The notes: a model not told the origin generated them from the sequence alone. A stretch of DNA of 33,575 nucleotides from Christensenella sp. UBA1224 (GCA_002309235.1 DBXA01000191.1:175-33749), one strand, 5' to 3'. Shown: positions 16,128-25,842, counted from the stretch's first letter. Numbers and translations: made by a program.

Positions 16128-16622
16128 TTGTTCCGACGCCTGTTTCCTTATCTGACGGTAGCGATCCTCGCATGTATCGATACTTCCGTAATACCGGTGC
16201 TCACAAATACATGGCTGGTGCCGCTGCTCGCATTTACCGCCTGCATTGCCTTCGGGCTCATCTTAGGACCACTCCGCGGTTCCATGATAGGGCTGTGGGG
16301 AGGCCTGTTGTTTGATTCCACCTGCGCGGTGCCGTTCGGGCTGCTCACGACGCTGTTCTTCATCTGCAGCCTCCTTTCCGGCTTCGCGGGGAAATACATG
16401 CGCAGGAACCGGCTCGCAAGCATCATCTGCGCCGTTGTTTGCCTGTTCCTGTTCGAGAGCGTCATGCTGCTCGCCGTGCTCATATACGGCAGGGATCTTT
16501 CCGGCCATCTTTTCGCGCGCGCAGGCTGGCGCCTTCTCATGAACACCGTTATCGTACAGGCTGAATACCTTCTGTTCGGTCTGATCTGCAGAGAAAAAAC
16601 GATCCGCTATGAAACCAGATAG
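16128..16622 (+). CDS. mreD: Rod-shape determining membrane protein MreD, TTG start
   Basis: A 164-residue hydrophobic protein with about five or six membrane helices, including the glycine-rich GPLRGSMIGLWGGLLFDS segment typical of MreD. It works with MreC in the elongasome. The start is chosen from the ribosome site: GGAGG at 16115-16119 is eight bases before an in-frame TTG (16128), giving MFRRLFPYLTVAIL, right at the first helix. An upstream GTG at 16086 would add 14 residues and overlap mreC, but has no ribosome site. The position between mreC and mrdA supports the assignment. Confidence 0.9.
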   Translation: MFRRLFPYLTVAILACIDTSVIPVLTNTWLVPLLAFTACIAFGLILGPLRGSMIGLWGGLLFDSTCAVPFGLLTTLFFICSLLSGFAGKYMRRNRLASIICAVVCLFLFESVMLLAVLIYGRDLSGHLFARAGWRLLMNTVIVQAEYLLFGLICREKTIRYETR

Positions 16623-16647
16623 CCCGGATCTGACGAGGTGATAACAC

Positions 16648-19113
16648 ATGCGCCCAAAGCGTTTCAGATATCTCATATTCTTTTTGCTGGTCATACTCGT
16701 TTTCGGGGCGATGTTCGGACAGCTCGCGACGCTGCAGTTCATCGATTCCGCATCGTATGCCGAGGCGCTGACGAGCAAATCCACGCGGACGATCAGCGTG
16801 ACCGGCAAACGCGGCACCATTTACGACCGCAATATGACAGTGCTCGCCTACGACCGGGAGAGTTACAATATCCAATTCTACCGGGATCCCGACAGGAGAA
16901 AGGCCGCCGACCGCGCCGCCTACACGCAGACGATCAAAAAGGTCATAGAGATCGTAGAGGGAAACGGAAATTCCACCGTAAACGATTTCTGGCTTGCCCG
17001 GGATGAGCAGGGAAACTGGCAGTGGAACACGGGCGGCACCTCCGAATACGTCATCAACAAGCGCATGGAGCAGTGGCGCGCCAACTTCTACCTGAGCAAC
17101 GAGACCAAGTATCCTGTGGATGTACTTTTCGATACGCTGTGTACAAACTACTCGATCGATCCGACCTGGGATGAGGATCTCAAGATCAAAATACTCTCCA
17201 TCTGGCAGACTTCGCGCATGAGCGCATATCTGTCCACACCTGTAACAATAGCCTTTGACGTATCCAGTGAGACCGTCGCCGAAATAGAATCCGACAGCAC
17301 GCTCGAGGGCATCTCCATATCGATCGGTTACGAGCGCGTCTATCCCCAGGGGACGGCTGCCTGCCATATCATAGGCTACGTCAGCCGCATCTCCTCCTCC
17401 TCGGCGCTGGAGGATTATATCGAAAAGGGCTATTCCTCGGATTCACTGGTGGGAATGTCCGGTATCGAAGCCAGCATGGAGGATCAACTGACCGCATCTA
17501 TCTCCTACAGAAGAGGGCAAAAGATCGTCGAGGTCGACAACATGGGAAAGGTCCTGCGGACGCTTTCCTACACGGAGCCGGTCGACGGCAGCGATGTGAT
17601 ACTGACGATCGATATCGACCTGCAGCGCGTCATGGATGAGGCGCTCAGAGACCAGATCAAGGAGATCAACAACGAACAGGTCCTCCTGATGAACGACCGC
17701 TGGCGCAGGTACAACGCCGATACGCTGAAGCAATACCGGGAAAACGGGACGGAGATCAAGCTTGCGGAAACAGGGGCTATGGTAGCGATAGACCCGAATA
17801 CGGGCGAAGTGCTTGCCATGTCCTCCTATCCCAATTTCGATCTGAGCCTCTTCTCCGGCGTCATCTCTTCCGCAGACTGGAATGAGATCATATCCCAGCC
17901 GAACAATCCGCTGTACAACCGGGCTGTCAGTGCGCGCGATACGCCGGGCTCCATCTTCAAAATGTGCACATCATTAGGCGCTCTGATGGAAGGCGTTCTT
18001 ACGCTGACCGAAACGATCTCCGATGAAGGCTATTTCACCCTGACCGACCAGACGAACCCGCCAAAGTGCTGGATCAGCGAGGCAAACCGCTACCGCCATG
18101 CCAACCAGACGATCGTGGAAGCGCTGAAGAACAGCTGCAACTTCTTCTTTTACACGATCGGGTACAGGCTCGGTATCGCCAACCTCAATAAGTGGGCGGC
18201 GCAGCTCGGCCTCACATCCCGCACGGGCATAGAGCTGAATTCCGAAACCACGTCCTTCGTCGGGAACCAGGATAAGCTCTACGATACATCCCGCGATATC
18301 AATTCGCAGTATACGTCAAAGCCTATCTTCGCTTATTACACGATCATCAGAAAGCTCCGTTCCATAGGCGAGGACAGAGGGATCGCTTATGACGAGGAGC
18401 GTCTTGCAAAGACAGCGAAGGCTCTGATGGATATCGCCGGCGATACCACGATCAGCAAGGATGATTGGCCGAGGCATATCCGGAATACGCTCATGGATAT
18501 GCTGGGCCTCCCCTCCGGCTATATCTCATCGAACTTCCTGGCCAACGAATTCTACTACTACATACAGGATCTTCGCTGGACGGCAAACGAGACGATCATG
18601 GCCGCCATAGGACAGTCCATCACGCAGGTCACTCCCGTCGCCGTAGCGCGTTATGTAGCGGCTGTCGCAAACGGCGGAACGGTGTACGATATACAGCTCG
18701 TTGACAAGATCGTATCCTCTACCGGCAGCCTGGTGCTCGATAAGACACCCGTCGTCGTCAACCAGATCACCGGCGCAGACCAATACCTTGCCGCCATACG
18801 CCAGGGCATGCAGGAGGTTGCCGATATCAACGAAGACGGTACAGCCGGTACGCAGTTCGCGAACTTCAAGTATACCGTAGGCGCTAAAACGGGTACAGCC
18901 GAAAGGACCGACCTTGATGTGGAAAACAACGCGTGGCTGGTCGTTTACGCGTCGGCAGCCAATCCCAGGATAGTGGTCGTCACGTACATCCAGAACGGAT
19001 ACGCGGGTTCCCACGCCGCAAACGCGCCGAAAAAGGTCATAGCGGCATATCTTGATTCCCTCGCGATCAAGGAAAACGCCAAGTTCCAGAGCGACAACTC
19101 ATTTATCGAATAA
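16648..19113 (+). CDS. mrdA: Penicillin-binding protein 2, elongasome transpeptidase
   Basis: An 821-residue class B penicillin-binding protein. It has a short cytoplasmic end, one membrane helix (about 8-28) and the pedestal domain with GKRGTIYDRN. The DD-transpeptidase domain shows the nucleophile motif S435-I-F-K438, S496-C-N498 and K747-T-G749. It cross-links new peptidoglycan outside the membrane and pairs with the SEDS polymerase encoded next door. There is an extra segment between SCN and KTG (around residues 560-640, rich in charged helices), longer than in Escherichia coli PBP2, as in many Clostridia. GAGGTG precedes the ATG. mrdA is the usual name for PBP2; pbpA would be the Bacillus-style name. 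Confidence 0.95.
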   Translation: MRPKRFRYLIFFLLVILVFGAMFGQLATLQFIDSASYAEALTSKSTRTISVTGKRGTIYDRNMTVLAYDRESYNIQFYRDPDRRKAADRAAYTQTIKKVIEIVEGNGNSTVNDFWLARDEQGNWQWNTGGTSEYVINKRMEQWRANFYLSNETKYPVDVLFDTLCTNYSIDPTWDEDLKIKILSIWQTSRMSAYLSTPVTIAFDVSSETVAEIESDSTLEGISISIGYERVYPQGTAACHIIGYVSRISSSSALEDYIEKGYSSDSLVGMSGIEASMEDQLTASISYRRGQKIVEVDNMGKVLRTLSYTEPVDGSDVILTIDIDLQRVMDEALRDQIKEINNEQVLLMNDRWRRYNADTLKQYRENGTEIKLAETGAMVAIDPNTGEVLAMSSYPNFDLSLFSGVISSADWNEIISQPNNPLYNRAVSARDTPGSIFKMCTSLGALMEGVLTLTETISDEGYFTLTDQTNPPKCWISEANRYRHANQTIVEALKNSCNFFFYTIGYRLGIANLNKWAAQLGLTSRTGIELNSETTSFVGNQDKLYDTSRDINSQYTSKPIFAYYTIIRKLRSIGEDRGIAYDEERLAKTAKALMDIAGDTTISKDDWPRHIRNTLMDMLGLPSGYISSNFLANEFYYYIQDLRWTANETIMAAIGQSITQVTPVAVARYVAAVANGGTVYDIQLVDKIVSSTGSLVLDKTPVVVNQITGADQYLAAIRQGMQEVADINEDGTAGTQFANFKYTVGAKTGTAERTDLDVENNAWLVVYASAANPRIVVVTYIQNGYAGSHAANAPKKVIAAYLDSLAIKENAKFQSDNSFIE

Positions 19114-19127
19114 ACGGAGGCCGATCA

Positions 19128-20402
19128 ATGTCTCAAGCAAGGGCCAGGGCGGGCGCAAAGCCGCACAAGAGCTTTAAAGCAAGGCTCCGCCAGCTGCAGG
19201 GCTTTATCAAAAAGAACAAATTCGATCCTTTGCTCATCAAGAAGGTCGATTGGCTGCTCATCGGGCTTGTGCTCGCCATATCCCTTTTCGGAGTCGTCTG
19301 CATCTTCGCGGCGACCGGTACGACCATCATACCCAGGCCCTCCTCCATCTGGCGGATGATCCAGCAGCAGCCCAAATATCACGCGATGCTGCAGCTCCTG
19401 TGGACAGTGCTCGGCATGGCAGTAATGGGCGTCTTCATGTACTTCAGCTACCAGTTCCTCTCCACCTACTCCAACGCCATATACTGGGGCAATATCATAC
19501 TTCTTACCGTTGTTCTGTTCATGAGAGCGGGCCGGGGAAGCATGAGCGGCTGGTTCTATATCGGCACGAGGACCTTCCAGCCTTCTGAGATCGCCAAGCT
19601 CGCCATCGTCATAACGCTCGCAAAGTGGTTCTCGGAGCGCAAGACGCCCGTCAACAACATCCGTTCCCTCCTGCAGGCGCTTGCTTACGTTGGTCTCCCC
19701 CTGGTGCTGATACTCCTTCAGCCCGATTACGGCACGGCGCTCGTGTACCTTGCCATCTTCGCGGTCATGATGTTCCTTTCGGGGCTGGACTGGAAGCTGC
19801 TGACAGGCGTCATCATACTGGCTGCCGTCATAGTCGTTCCCCTTTGGAATTACCTGATCAACGCGGAAGAGGTCAGCTTCCGCCTGACGAGGATACTGAT
19901 CTTTTTGGACCCCTCCTCCAATCCGGACAGCGCGAGGCAGATCACCAACGCAAAGATCGCGATCGGATCCGGCGGTTTATGGGGAAAGGGGCTGTTCGCC
20001 AACGGTTCCTTCGCGGTGCTCGACTACATCCCCGATGACCATACGGACTTTATATTCTCCATCGTCGGGGAGACATTCGGCTTTGTCGGCGCAGGCGCGC
20101 TGATACTCGCCTATCTCATCATGATCGTCAGAATGACCGCCATGTCCTCCTCCGCGGGAGATTCCTTCGGCACCTACCTGACGATAGGGATCATGGCGAT
20201 GATGCTGTTCCATATCGTAGAGAACGTCTGCATGGTCATGGGCCTTCTGCCTGTCACGGGCATCCCCTTGCCCTTCGTAAGCTACGGAGGGTCCAACATG
20301 CTTACCAATTACGCGGGCATCGGCATCGTCATGAACGTGTATATGCGGCGTTTCGAGGTAAGGGTATCGAGCTCGCAGGTTAGGCCGCAGATCAGCATAT
20401 AA
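19128..20402 (+). CDS. rodA: SEDS peptidoglycan glycosyltransferase RodA
   Basis: A 424-residue polytopic membrane protein of the SEDS family with about ten helices. Diagnostic motifs are LLQPDYGTALVYL (holding the conserved Asp region), GSGGLWGKGLF, DDHTDFIFSIVGETFGFVGA and PVTGIPLPFVSYGGSNML. It polymerises glycan strands from lipid II with PBP2. It has a long basic N-terminus (about 45 residues) before the first helix. The start is ATG after GGAGG. The adjacent mrdA and the mre genes identify it as RodA rather than the division paralogue FtsW. It is last in the operon and is followed immediately by a strong terminator. Confidence 0.95.
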   Translation: MSQARARAGAKPHKSFKARLRQLQGFIKKNKFDPLLIKKVDWLLIGLVLAISLFGVVCIFAATGTTIIPRPSSIWRMIQQQPKYHAMLQLLWTVLGMAVMGVFMYFSYQFLSTYSNAIYWGNIILLTVVLFMRAGRGSMSGWFYIGTRTFQPSEIAKLAIVITLAKWFSERKTPVNNIRSLLQALAYVGLPLVLILLQPDYGTALVYLAIFAVMMFLSGLDWKLLTGVIILAAVIVVPLWNYLINAEEVSFRLTRILIFLDPSSNPDSARQITNAKIAIGSGGLWGKGLFANGSFAVLDYIPDDHTDFIFSIVGETFGFVGAGALILAYLIMIVRMTAMSSSAGDSFGTYLTIGIMAMMLFHIVENVCMVMGLLPVTGIPLPFVSYGGSNMLTNYAGIGIVMNVYMRRFEVRVSSSQVRPQISI

Positions 20403-20409
20403 AGCCAAA

Positions 20410-20442
20410 GCCGGACACCAGCAGGTGTCCGGCCTGTTTTTT
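20410..20442 (+). terminator. Strong intrinsic terminator of the maf-rodA operon
   Basis: GCCGGACACC (20410-20419), loop AGCA, GGTGTCCGGC (20424-20433), then CTG and six T. The 10-bp perfect stem and T run make a textbook terminator. It lies between convergent genes and may also stop the minus-strand sugar operon, although the T run on that side is interrupted. Confidence 0.92.
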
Positions 20443-20467
20443 CCATTTTTCTGCAGGGAGCTGCCGT

Positions 20468-21217
20468 TCATTGATTCGAGAGCAGTATCCTTCCCCCGTC
20501 TATGATATGGTTCGAACCGGTGATAAACGCCGCTTCATCCGAGCACAGGTAGAGCACCAGGTTTACGACCTCGATGGGCTCAGCCGCCCTCCCCAGGGCA
20601 GTCTTCATCTGCGCCATGTTCGCACGGGTAAGGACAGGCCCGGGTGACACGCCGCAGCAGCGCACGCCGTACGGCGCGCCTATCCTCGCCAGCGCTTTCG
20701 TCAGGCCATATGTAAGGCCGCTCTTTTCGGCGGCGTAATCCACGCCCCCTCCGGTCTCCCCGTCCACGGACCCGATGTTGATGATGACGCCCCGCCTGCA
20801 CTTCTGCATCTGCTCAATGGCGGCGCGGGCAAAGAGCATGGGGGCACGGAAATTCACCTGTATGCCCCAGTCGATCACATCGATGGGCTCGTGTTCAAAG
20901 CTCCTGTCGGTAAGGCCGCACATCCTGGGCGCGAAGCCGCCGGCGAAATTGATCAGTATATCCACATTCCCTTTCTCGGATATCACCCTGTTGACGACCG
21001 CCTGTATCTGGTCGTATTCGCGCACATCCGTAACGCATGGGAAGGCGATCCCGCCGTTTTTTGTGATCTCCCCCGCCTCTTTTGCAAGCCCTTCGGCATT
21101 GATATCCGCCATGTATACACAGGCGCCTTCTTCCGCCAGCTTCTTCGCCGTCAGCAGGCCCATGCCGGAAGCCGCGCCTGTCACGATGGCGCTCCTGCCT
21201 TCAAAACGTTTTATCAT
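20468..21217 (-). CDS. Short-chain dehydrogenase/reductase
   Basis: A 249-residue classical SDR. The cofactor site is VTGAASGMG near residue 13, followed by MADIN, whose Asp suggests NAD preference. NFAGG is the family's NNAG position, and the catalytic set is Ser in NIGSVDG with Y-A-A-E-K twelve residues on. The C-terminus ends with FITGSNHIIDGG. It is the last gene of the right-hand operon, 21 bases after the dehydroquinase-like gene, with AAGGAAGG before the ATG. In context it probably oxidises a sugar or a 2-keto-3-deoxy sugar acid, as SDRs do in the L-fucose and L-rhamnose oxidative pathways; the substrate is inferred only. Confidence 0.9.
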   Translation of the reverse strand: MIKRFEGRSAIVTGAASGMGLLTAKKLAEEGACVYMADINAEGLAKEAGEITKNGGIAFPCVTDVREYDQIQAVVNRVISEKGNVDILINFAGGFAPRMCGLTDRSFEHEPIDVIDWGIQVNFRAPMLFARAAIEQMQKCRRGVIINIGSVDGETGGGVDYAAEKSGLTYGLTKALARIGAPYGVRCCGVSPGPVLTRANMAQMKTALGRAAEPIEVVNLVLYLCSDEAAFITGSNHIIDGGRILLSNQ

Positions 21218-21238
21218 AGCTATCCTTCCTTTCTTCTA

Positions 21239-22033
21239 TCAGTCGATCCCCTTCACGTCCCCGATAGACCAGCTCAGGTTCCGTATCGCGGACACCATAT
21301 TGGAATAGAGAGGCTGTATCGAAATAAAATCCTGCGTGTAGGTGAGCGGGCAGAAGGTGAGGAAGCTTCCCAGAAGCGGCTCGAGGAGCCTTAAGGGCTT
21401 CGCGAACTCACCGCCGCACAGGTGGATAAAGGGGATCTTCATCACCTTTCGCAGCTCCATGGTAGTGCGGATCGCCTCCAGGAATTCCTCCTGTGTATTC
21501 GCGAGGGTTACGATCTTCGCGATATCCGGGCCTCTCTTTTCCACATCCAGCATATGCTCAACGACCTGTTCACAGGTCATGGAATGGTATACATGCGAGG
21601 ATATGACCACTTCCCCGCCCATTTCATGGATCTCATCGATGTACCTGATCTGCCTGTCGACGGCGGAAGGCTCCTTCGTGTACTCATCCGGCGAAGGAGC
21701 AAAGGAATCCGCCGTGATATCGATGCAGGCTGCGCCGCATTTTACGGCGCTCTTCAGGATATCCAGCCGCTCCTCATCCATATAGGGCATGACCCTTTCC
21801 CCCGCGGCGCGGTACAGGAGCATCATGACAGGGCGCGTGGTAGAATCCGCGATCTTTTTCAGCACTTCCTCTGTCTGGTATTGTCGGTCCAGCCTGTCAA
21901 AGTGCACGGCAAACGCCTTCGCGCCTTCATATTCCGCGTTTTTGATCGTCGCGATATCCCTTGCCAGGTCCGGTTCACCGATAATGCAGGTGATGACCGG
22001 CCGTTCAAGCATAAGGAAAGACTTTTTCTTCAT
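21239..22033 (-). CDS. Type I 3-dehydroquinate dehydratase-fold protein, diverged active site
   Basis: A 264-residue TIM-barrel protein resembling type I (AroD) dehydroquinase. His147 in SSHVYHS and Lys173 in PDIAKIVTL match the catalytic His and Schiff-base Lys, 26 residues apart, close to the 27 of the Salmonella enzyme. The C-terminal LGSFLTFCPL matches the family's FGS-LTF segment. However, the substrate-binding E-x-R pair normally found in the third strand is absent (FAVHFDRLD here). True AroD makes 3-dehydroshikimate. In this sugar-acid operon a Schiff-base lyase, aldolase or dehydratase on a 2-keto-3-deoxy acid is more likely. AGGAGGG precedes the ATG, and the GH2 gene ends 32 bases upstream. 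Confidence 0.8.
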   Translation of the reverse strand: MKKKSFLMLERPVITCIIGEPDLARDIATIKNAEYEGAKAFAVHFDRLDRQYQTEEVLKKIADSTTRPVMMLLYRAAGERVMPYMDEERLDILKSAVKCGAACIDITADSFAPSPDEYTKEPSAVDRQIRYIDEIHEMGGEVVISSHVYHSMTCEQVVEHMLDVEKRGPDIAKIVTLANTQEEFLEAIRTTMELRKVMKIPFIHLCGGEFAKPLRLLEPLLGSFLTFCPLTYTQDFISIQPLYSNMVSAIRNLSWSIGDVKGID

Positions 22034-22065
22034 AAGAACCCTCCTGACAGATTCTGGTCTGTATA

Positions 22066-24810
22066 TCAGATGTCAAGCTTTATTTCGGCACTGTTCCATG
22101 CCCTTGCCTTGATCGTTTTTTCGATATCATCCCCGTTCCTTCGGAAAAAGGATATGCGGATGCTCTTCACCTCACCGGGCAGGAGCAGGAAGCAGTTATC
22201 CGACGCAACAGAAGCAAGGTTTTCTCCATCTATCATGACCGGGAAAGCGGGCACGCTGCCTCTGTTTTTGACAGAAACTTCCAATGTATGCCTTTCCTTT
22301 GTGAGCGTTTGGGATATGACCTCTAATTCCAGGGATGCCTTGCCGACACTTGAAACCTGGTCCTTCAGCCAGGGTCCTTTCTCCATAAACATGTTCTCAC
22401 AGGTGCCAAGGCGCCTCTTCTCCCGGAACTGCTCATCGCCAAGGACCGACAGGCAGCGGGGCCAGTATACCTTTCGGTTCACAAGGCCGTTTCCGTTTGA
22501 GAGACTGAGAACAATAAAGAAGTATCTGTCGGTGTATCCATTTCCCAAACGGAATTCGCCGAAGCTGATTTTCTGAGGTACAGGATCAGGGGATATATCG
22601 ACAACACTGCGCCGCATCTCAGCGAGCTCCATACCCGGTGTATAGATGCGAACACTCAGTTCCAGCCCTCTGCACTCTTTGCCCGTATCGTTGAGGATAC
22701 AGACATTCAGCGGAACGCTCTCTCCCGGATAGTATGACAGCTCATCCGCCGCAAGGCTTATACTCAGCGGTGCATATGCGTTTTTAAGCGCATAATACGG
22801 AGCAATAGGCTGCCCGAAGCCGTCCATCAGCTGTATCCCGACCGCGACGGAGGGACGGCGGAACACCCATGGCATGAGGCCCGTGGTAACCGGATAGTTT
22901 TCGCGCAGTGATTCTGCCATGATCTGGTAGAAGGCGAAGGACGCGATGTGCGTCGCTTCGGTAAGTTCCGGCAGGTCGATCCCCCTGATCCCCGTTATCG
23001 CTGAGGCAAGGGAGAGCATACGCGGTATCCTTCCCGGGTTGAATTCCGCAAAATGCTTGCGCAGTTCCGGATTTTGCGTTTCAAACTCTCGGGAAAAGAT
23101 GTCGGAGAGCGGCTTTGAAAGCTCTTCCTCCGATACGACCCGGCTGATGGCCTTATAGCTCGGGAAGCTGTGTATCCCGCTTTCCGCCACAAAGGGAATC
23201 TGCTTTGCGATCCTGCGGTACCTCACTGGCTCCATATCCTGGTAGATGTGAGCACTCCCGCGGTCCGGCGTCGTCCGTACCCACTGCCTCTGCGGATCGA
23301 GATCGTGTACCGCGTTCTCGATCACAGACATGGAGGCGAGGTTCCCCTTATCGTAGGGGTTGAATTCGTTTCCCCCGCAGTGGATAGCGAGCGAGGGATG
23401 GTTGCGGAGCCTGTACAGGTTCATGAATTCCTGGCAAAGCAGTACATCGTGATCGATATTCGGCGTTGTGCTGTTGGCGAGTGAATGATCCTGCCAGACC
23501 ATGATGCCCATCTCATCGCACAGAGAGTAGAACACATCGCTTTCAGGGATACCTCCGCCGCTCCACACGCGTATCAGCATGACGCCCATATCCCTCGCGG
23601 CTTCCAGCGTCCATCGGTATTCCTCCTCCTTCAGGCAAAGGAAAAGGTCTATGGGCATCCAGTTGACGCCCTTCAGGAATACCCTTTCACCGTTTATCAC
23701 AAACCAGAACCTGTCCCACCTCGTGCGGAACCTGTCTCCCGCGGAATAGACTCTGTCAATCGAACGTATACCGAAATCGAATTCCTGCTCATCAAGGGTG
23801 TTCCCGTCTTCCATGAGCAGTATCCGGACGCGGTACAGCCCCGGTCTGCCCATTGTATGAGGATACCAGAGCACGGGATCCTTGATCGTAAAGCGGCGGG
23901 TATAGTGATGGCATTCATAGTATCTGATGTCCGTACCGCTCTTTTCCCAGTCGAAGGGTATGTACTCCTCCGGTTCCGAATAGATGATGTTCCCCGTCTG
24001 CTTATCGGTCATCTCGAGCAGTACTTCCAGTTTTCGGTCCTGCCGCAGGCCGTAATTGTTCCTGAGGCTGAACGTCATTCCACCCCCCTCGGATACGCTC
24101 GGGCAGCACGCAAACTCATCTATCGCGGGATCGGTGATCTCTGCCTCAAACGTCAGTTCCGCACACCCGTCCCCTATGGCTGTTGTCTGCAGGTACGGCC
24201 TGCTCAGGTGTGTGTCATTTAAAACTTCGATCCGGACATCCCGCCAGATCCCTATCACGTTGTAATCGCCGGGCAGGCTGTCCGTATCCCTCATGAGGTA
24301 CCAGGGAATGATCGGAAACGGCTTCTCCTTATCCGGGTTGCGCGAATTGAAGCCGGGCATATGCCAGTTGCAGGCCCTGACCGCCGCTTTAAGCACATTT
24401 TGCCCCTGCCTGGCGATCTGCGTCACATCACAGACAGGCCCGCCGAACATCCCTTCATGGTCTCCCAGGAGTACGCCGTTAAGCCATATCCTGCTGTAAT
24501 AGCACACCCCGTCCATGCACAGTATGATCTTTTTTCCTGCTGGGATCTCATCCAGGGAAAACTCTTTTCTGTAAAACCAGGTCTTGTCATCCACCCAGTC
24601 ATATTTCTCGCCGTTGGTCCCAAAATAAGGTTCCGGAAGAACGCCGGCATCGGCAAGCTGTCTGTAAACCGTTCCCGGCACATCTGCTTTCATCCTGAAT
24701 TCCGGGGTATCCTCCGGATCGTCTGTCCAGGCGAGATCCCATTCACCGTTAAGGGAGATATGGCAGCATTCTTTTCTCGGTTCGATATAATACGGCTGAA
24801 TCAGCTTCAT
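22066..24810 (-). CDS. Glycoside hydrolase family 2, beta-mannosidase-like
   Basis: A 914-residue GH2 enzyme without a signal peptide, so probably cytoplasmic. The N-terminal jelly roll has LNGEWDLAW, VPGTVYRQL and TWFYRKEF; Ig-like domains follow. The TIM barrel includes RVWSGGGIPESDVFYSLCDE and the acid/base Glu482 in CGGNEFNPY. Glu543 in VAESGIHSFPSY is the likely nucleophile, in the spacing of beta-mannosidases. Beta-mannosidase fits best, but beta-glucuronidase or another exo-activity cannot be excluded. Of two nearby ATG codons, the one at 24810 is chosen: GGAGG is seven bases before it, and it overlaps the stop of the UxuA-like gene as ATGA. The pairing with a mannonate-type dehydratase suggests shared substrate flow. 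Confidence 0.88.
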   Translation of the reverse strand: MKLIQPYYIEPRKECCHISLNGEWDLAWTDDPEDTPEFRMKADVPGTVYRQLADAGVLPEPYFGTNGEKYDWVDDKTWFYRKEFSLDEIPAGKKIILCMDGVCYYSRIWLNGVLLGDHEGMFGGPVCDVTQIARQGQNVLKAAVRACNWHMPGFNSRNPDKEKPFPIIPWYLMRDTDSLPGDYNVIGIWRDVRIEVLNDTHLSRPYLQTTAIGDGCAELTFEAEITDPAIDEFACCPSVSEGGGMTFSLRNNYGLRQDRKLEVLLEMTDKQTGNIIYSEPEEYIPFDWEKSGTDIRYYECHHYTRRFTIKDPVLWYPHTMGRPGLYRVRILLMEDGNTLDEQEFDFGIRSIDRVYSAGDRFRTRWDRFWFVINGERVFLKGVNWMPIDLFLCLKEEEYRWTLEAARDMGVMLIRVWSGGGIPESDVFYSLCDEMGIMVWQDHSLANSTTPNIDHDVLLCQEFMNLYRLRNHPSLAIHCGGNEFNPYDKGNLASMSVIENAVHDLDPQRQWVRTTPDRGSAHIYQDMEPVRYRRIAKQIPFVAESGIHSFPSYKAISRVVSEEELSKPLSDIFSREFETQNPELRKHFAEFNPGRIPRMLSLASAITGIRGIDLPELTEATHIASFAFYQIMAESLRENYPVTTGLMPWVFRRPSVAVGIQLMDGFGQPIAPYYALKNAYAPLSISLAADELSYYPGESVPLNVCILNDTGKECRGLELSVRIYTPGMELAEMRRSVVDISPDPVPQKISFGEFRLGNGYTDRYFFIVLSLSNGNGLVNRKVYWPRCLSVLGDEQFREKRRLGTCENMFMEKGPWLKDQVSSVGKASLELEVISQTLTKERHTLEVSVKNRGSVPAFPVMIDGENLASVASDNCFLLLPGEVKSIRISFFRRNGDDIEKTIKARAWNSAEIKLDI

Positions 24811-25799
24811 ATGCATTCCTCCGGAGATATTTCCGCATAACGGTGCTGCATCTCGAGAAGGCCTTTCAGGTACCCTACGGCATATAACCGCCCCAGGGAT
24901 TCATATCCGGGCCGGTTGTTCTCCTCTCCGGCCATAGTAGGTACATGGTCTACCCGGACGCAGCAATCCACGTCATTTCTTTCGTACAGGTCAATACATC
25001 TCGCCATATCCGTAATGCCGTTATCATGGAAGGTCTCGTGAAAATCGTCTTTTGTTCCCCTTATGTCCCGAAAATGCACGAGGTTGATCTTTCTCTTTTT
25101 CGCAAATACCTTTATCACATCGTATACATTCTCACCCATAGCAGCGAAGCACCCCTGACACAGGCATATACCCGCATTGGGGCTCGGCACCAGATCGACC
25201 GCTTTCTCCATCGCCTCAGCGCTGGTAAGTATGCGGCCTACGTGCTGTATATACGGCTGGGGAGGATCGTCCGGATGGAGGGCGAGCTTCACACCGGCCC
25301 TCTCTGCTGCGGGCACTATCGCCTTTTGCAGGTATTCCAGGTTTTCCCAGAGCCTTTCGTGCAAAACTTCTCCGGCCTCAGTAAACGCATCCTGGTCCAT
25401 ATCGGATTGCGCATAGCCTGTGACAAGCGCTCCTCCCCGCTCACTGATCCCATACCGCGTTCTCAGCCAGCCGAAATGCGCCATAAAGTTATAGCAGAGC
25501 GTGCCTATGCCGAGCTTCCCCATATTAGTGATAAGGGTGATCATCCTATCGATCTCCTCATCGCGCCCGGGAAGGCCAAGCTTGATCTTCTGGTTCTGGC
25601 AGGCAGGTTCTATGACATCCAGGTGAAAGCCGTTTTCAGCGAACTTATCCCTCATGCTTTTCAGCAGGGGATAGCTGGATGCATATTCTTCCATATACCC
25701 GTCCGGCATACGGCCGACGGCATGCTCTACCCCCATCTGAGCGGCAAAACGCCACTGGATATCCGGCTCCGCCAGGAAATAATCAGCCAGGATCAGCAT
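24807..25799 (-). CDS. UxuA-like mannonate dehydratase family protein
   Basis: A 330-residue TIM-barrel protein, slightly shorter than typical mannonate dehydratases (about 360-390). KLALHPDDPPQPYI, LCQGCFAA, LVHFRDIRG with DFHETFHDNG, and RVDHVPTM are the metal- and substrate-site segments of UxuA. UxuA turns D-mannonate into 2-keto-3-deoxy-D-gluconate (KDG) in hexuronate breakdown. The visible motifs are conserved but not identical to the canonical HPDDPPW and RPDHGR, so a related sugar acid is possible. GAGGGAG precedes the ATG. Its stop overlaps the GH2 start. No uxuB- or uxaC-like gene is in the window. Confidence 0.82.
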   Translation of the reverse strand: MLILADYFLAEPDIQWRFAAQMGVEHAVGRMPDGYMEEYASSYPLLKSMRDKFAENGFHLDVIEPACQNQKIKLGLPGRDEEIDRMITLITNMGKLGIGTLCYNFMAHFGWLRTRYGISERGGALVTGYAQSDMDQDAFTEAGEVLHERLWENLEYLQKAIVPAAERAGVKLALHPDDPPQPYIQHVGRILTSAEAMEKAVDLVPSPNAGICLCQGCFAAMGENVYDVIKVFAKKRKINLVHFRDIRGTKDDFHETFHDNGITDMARCIDLYERNDVDCCVRVDHVPTMAGEENNRPGYESLGRLYAVGYLKGLLEMQHRYAEISPEECI

Positions 25800-25842
25800 A
25801 TACTTTCTCCCTCGATCATAGTATCAGTCTTCACTGTTCCGC

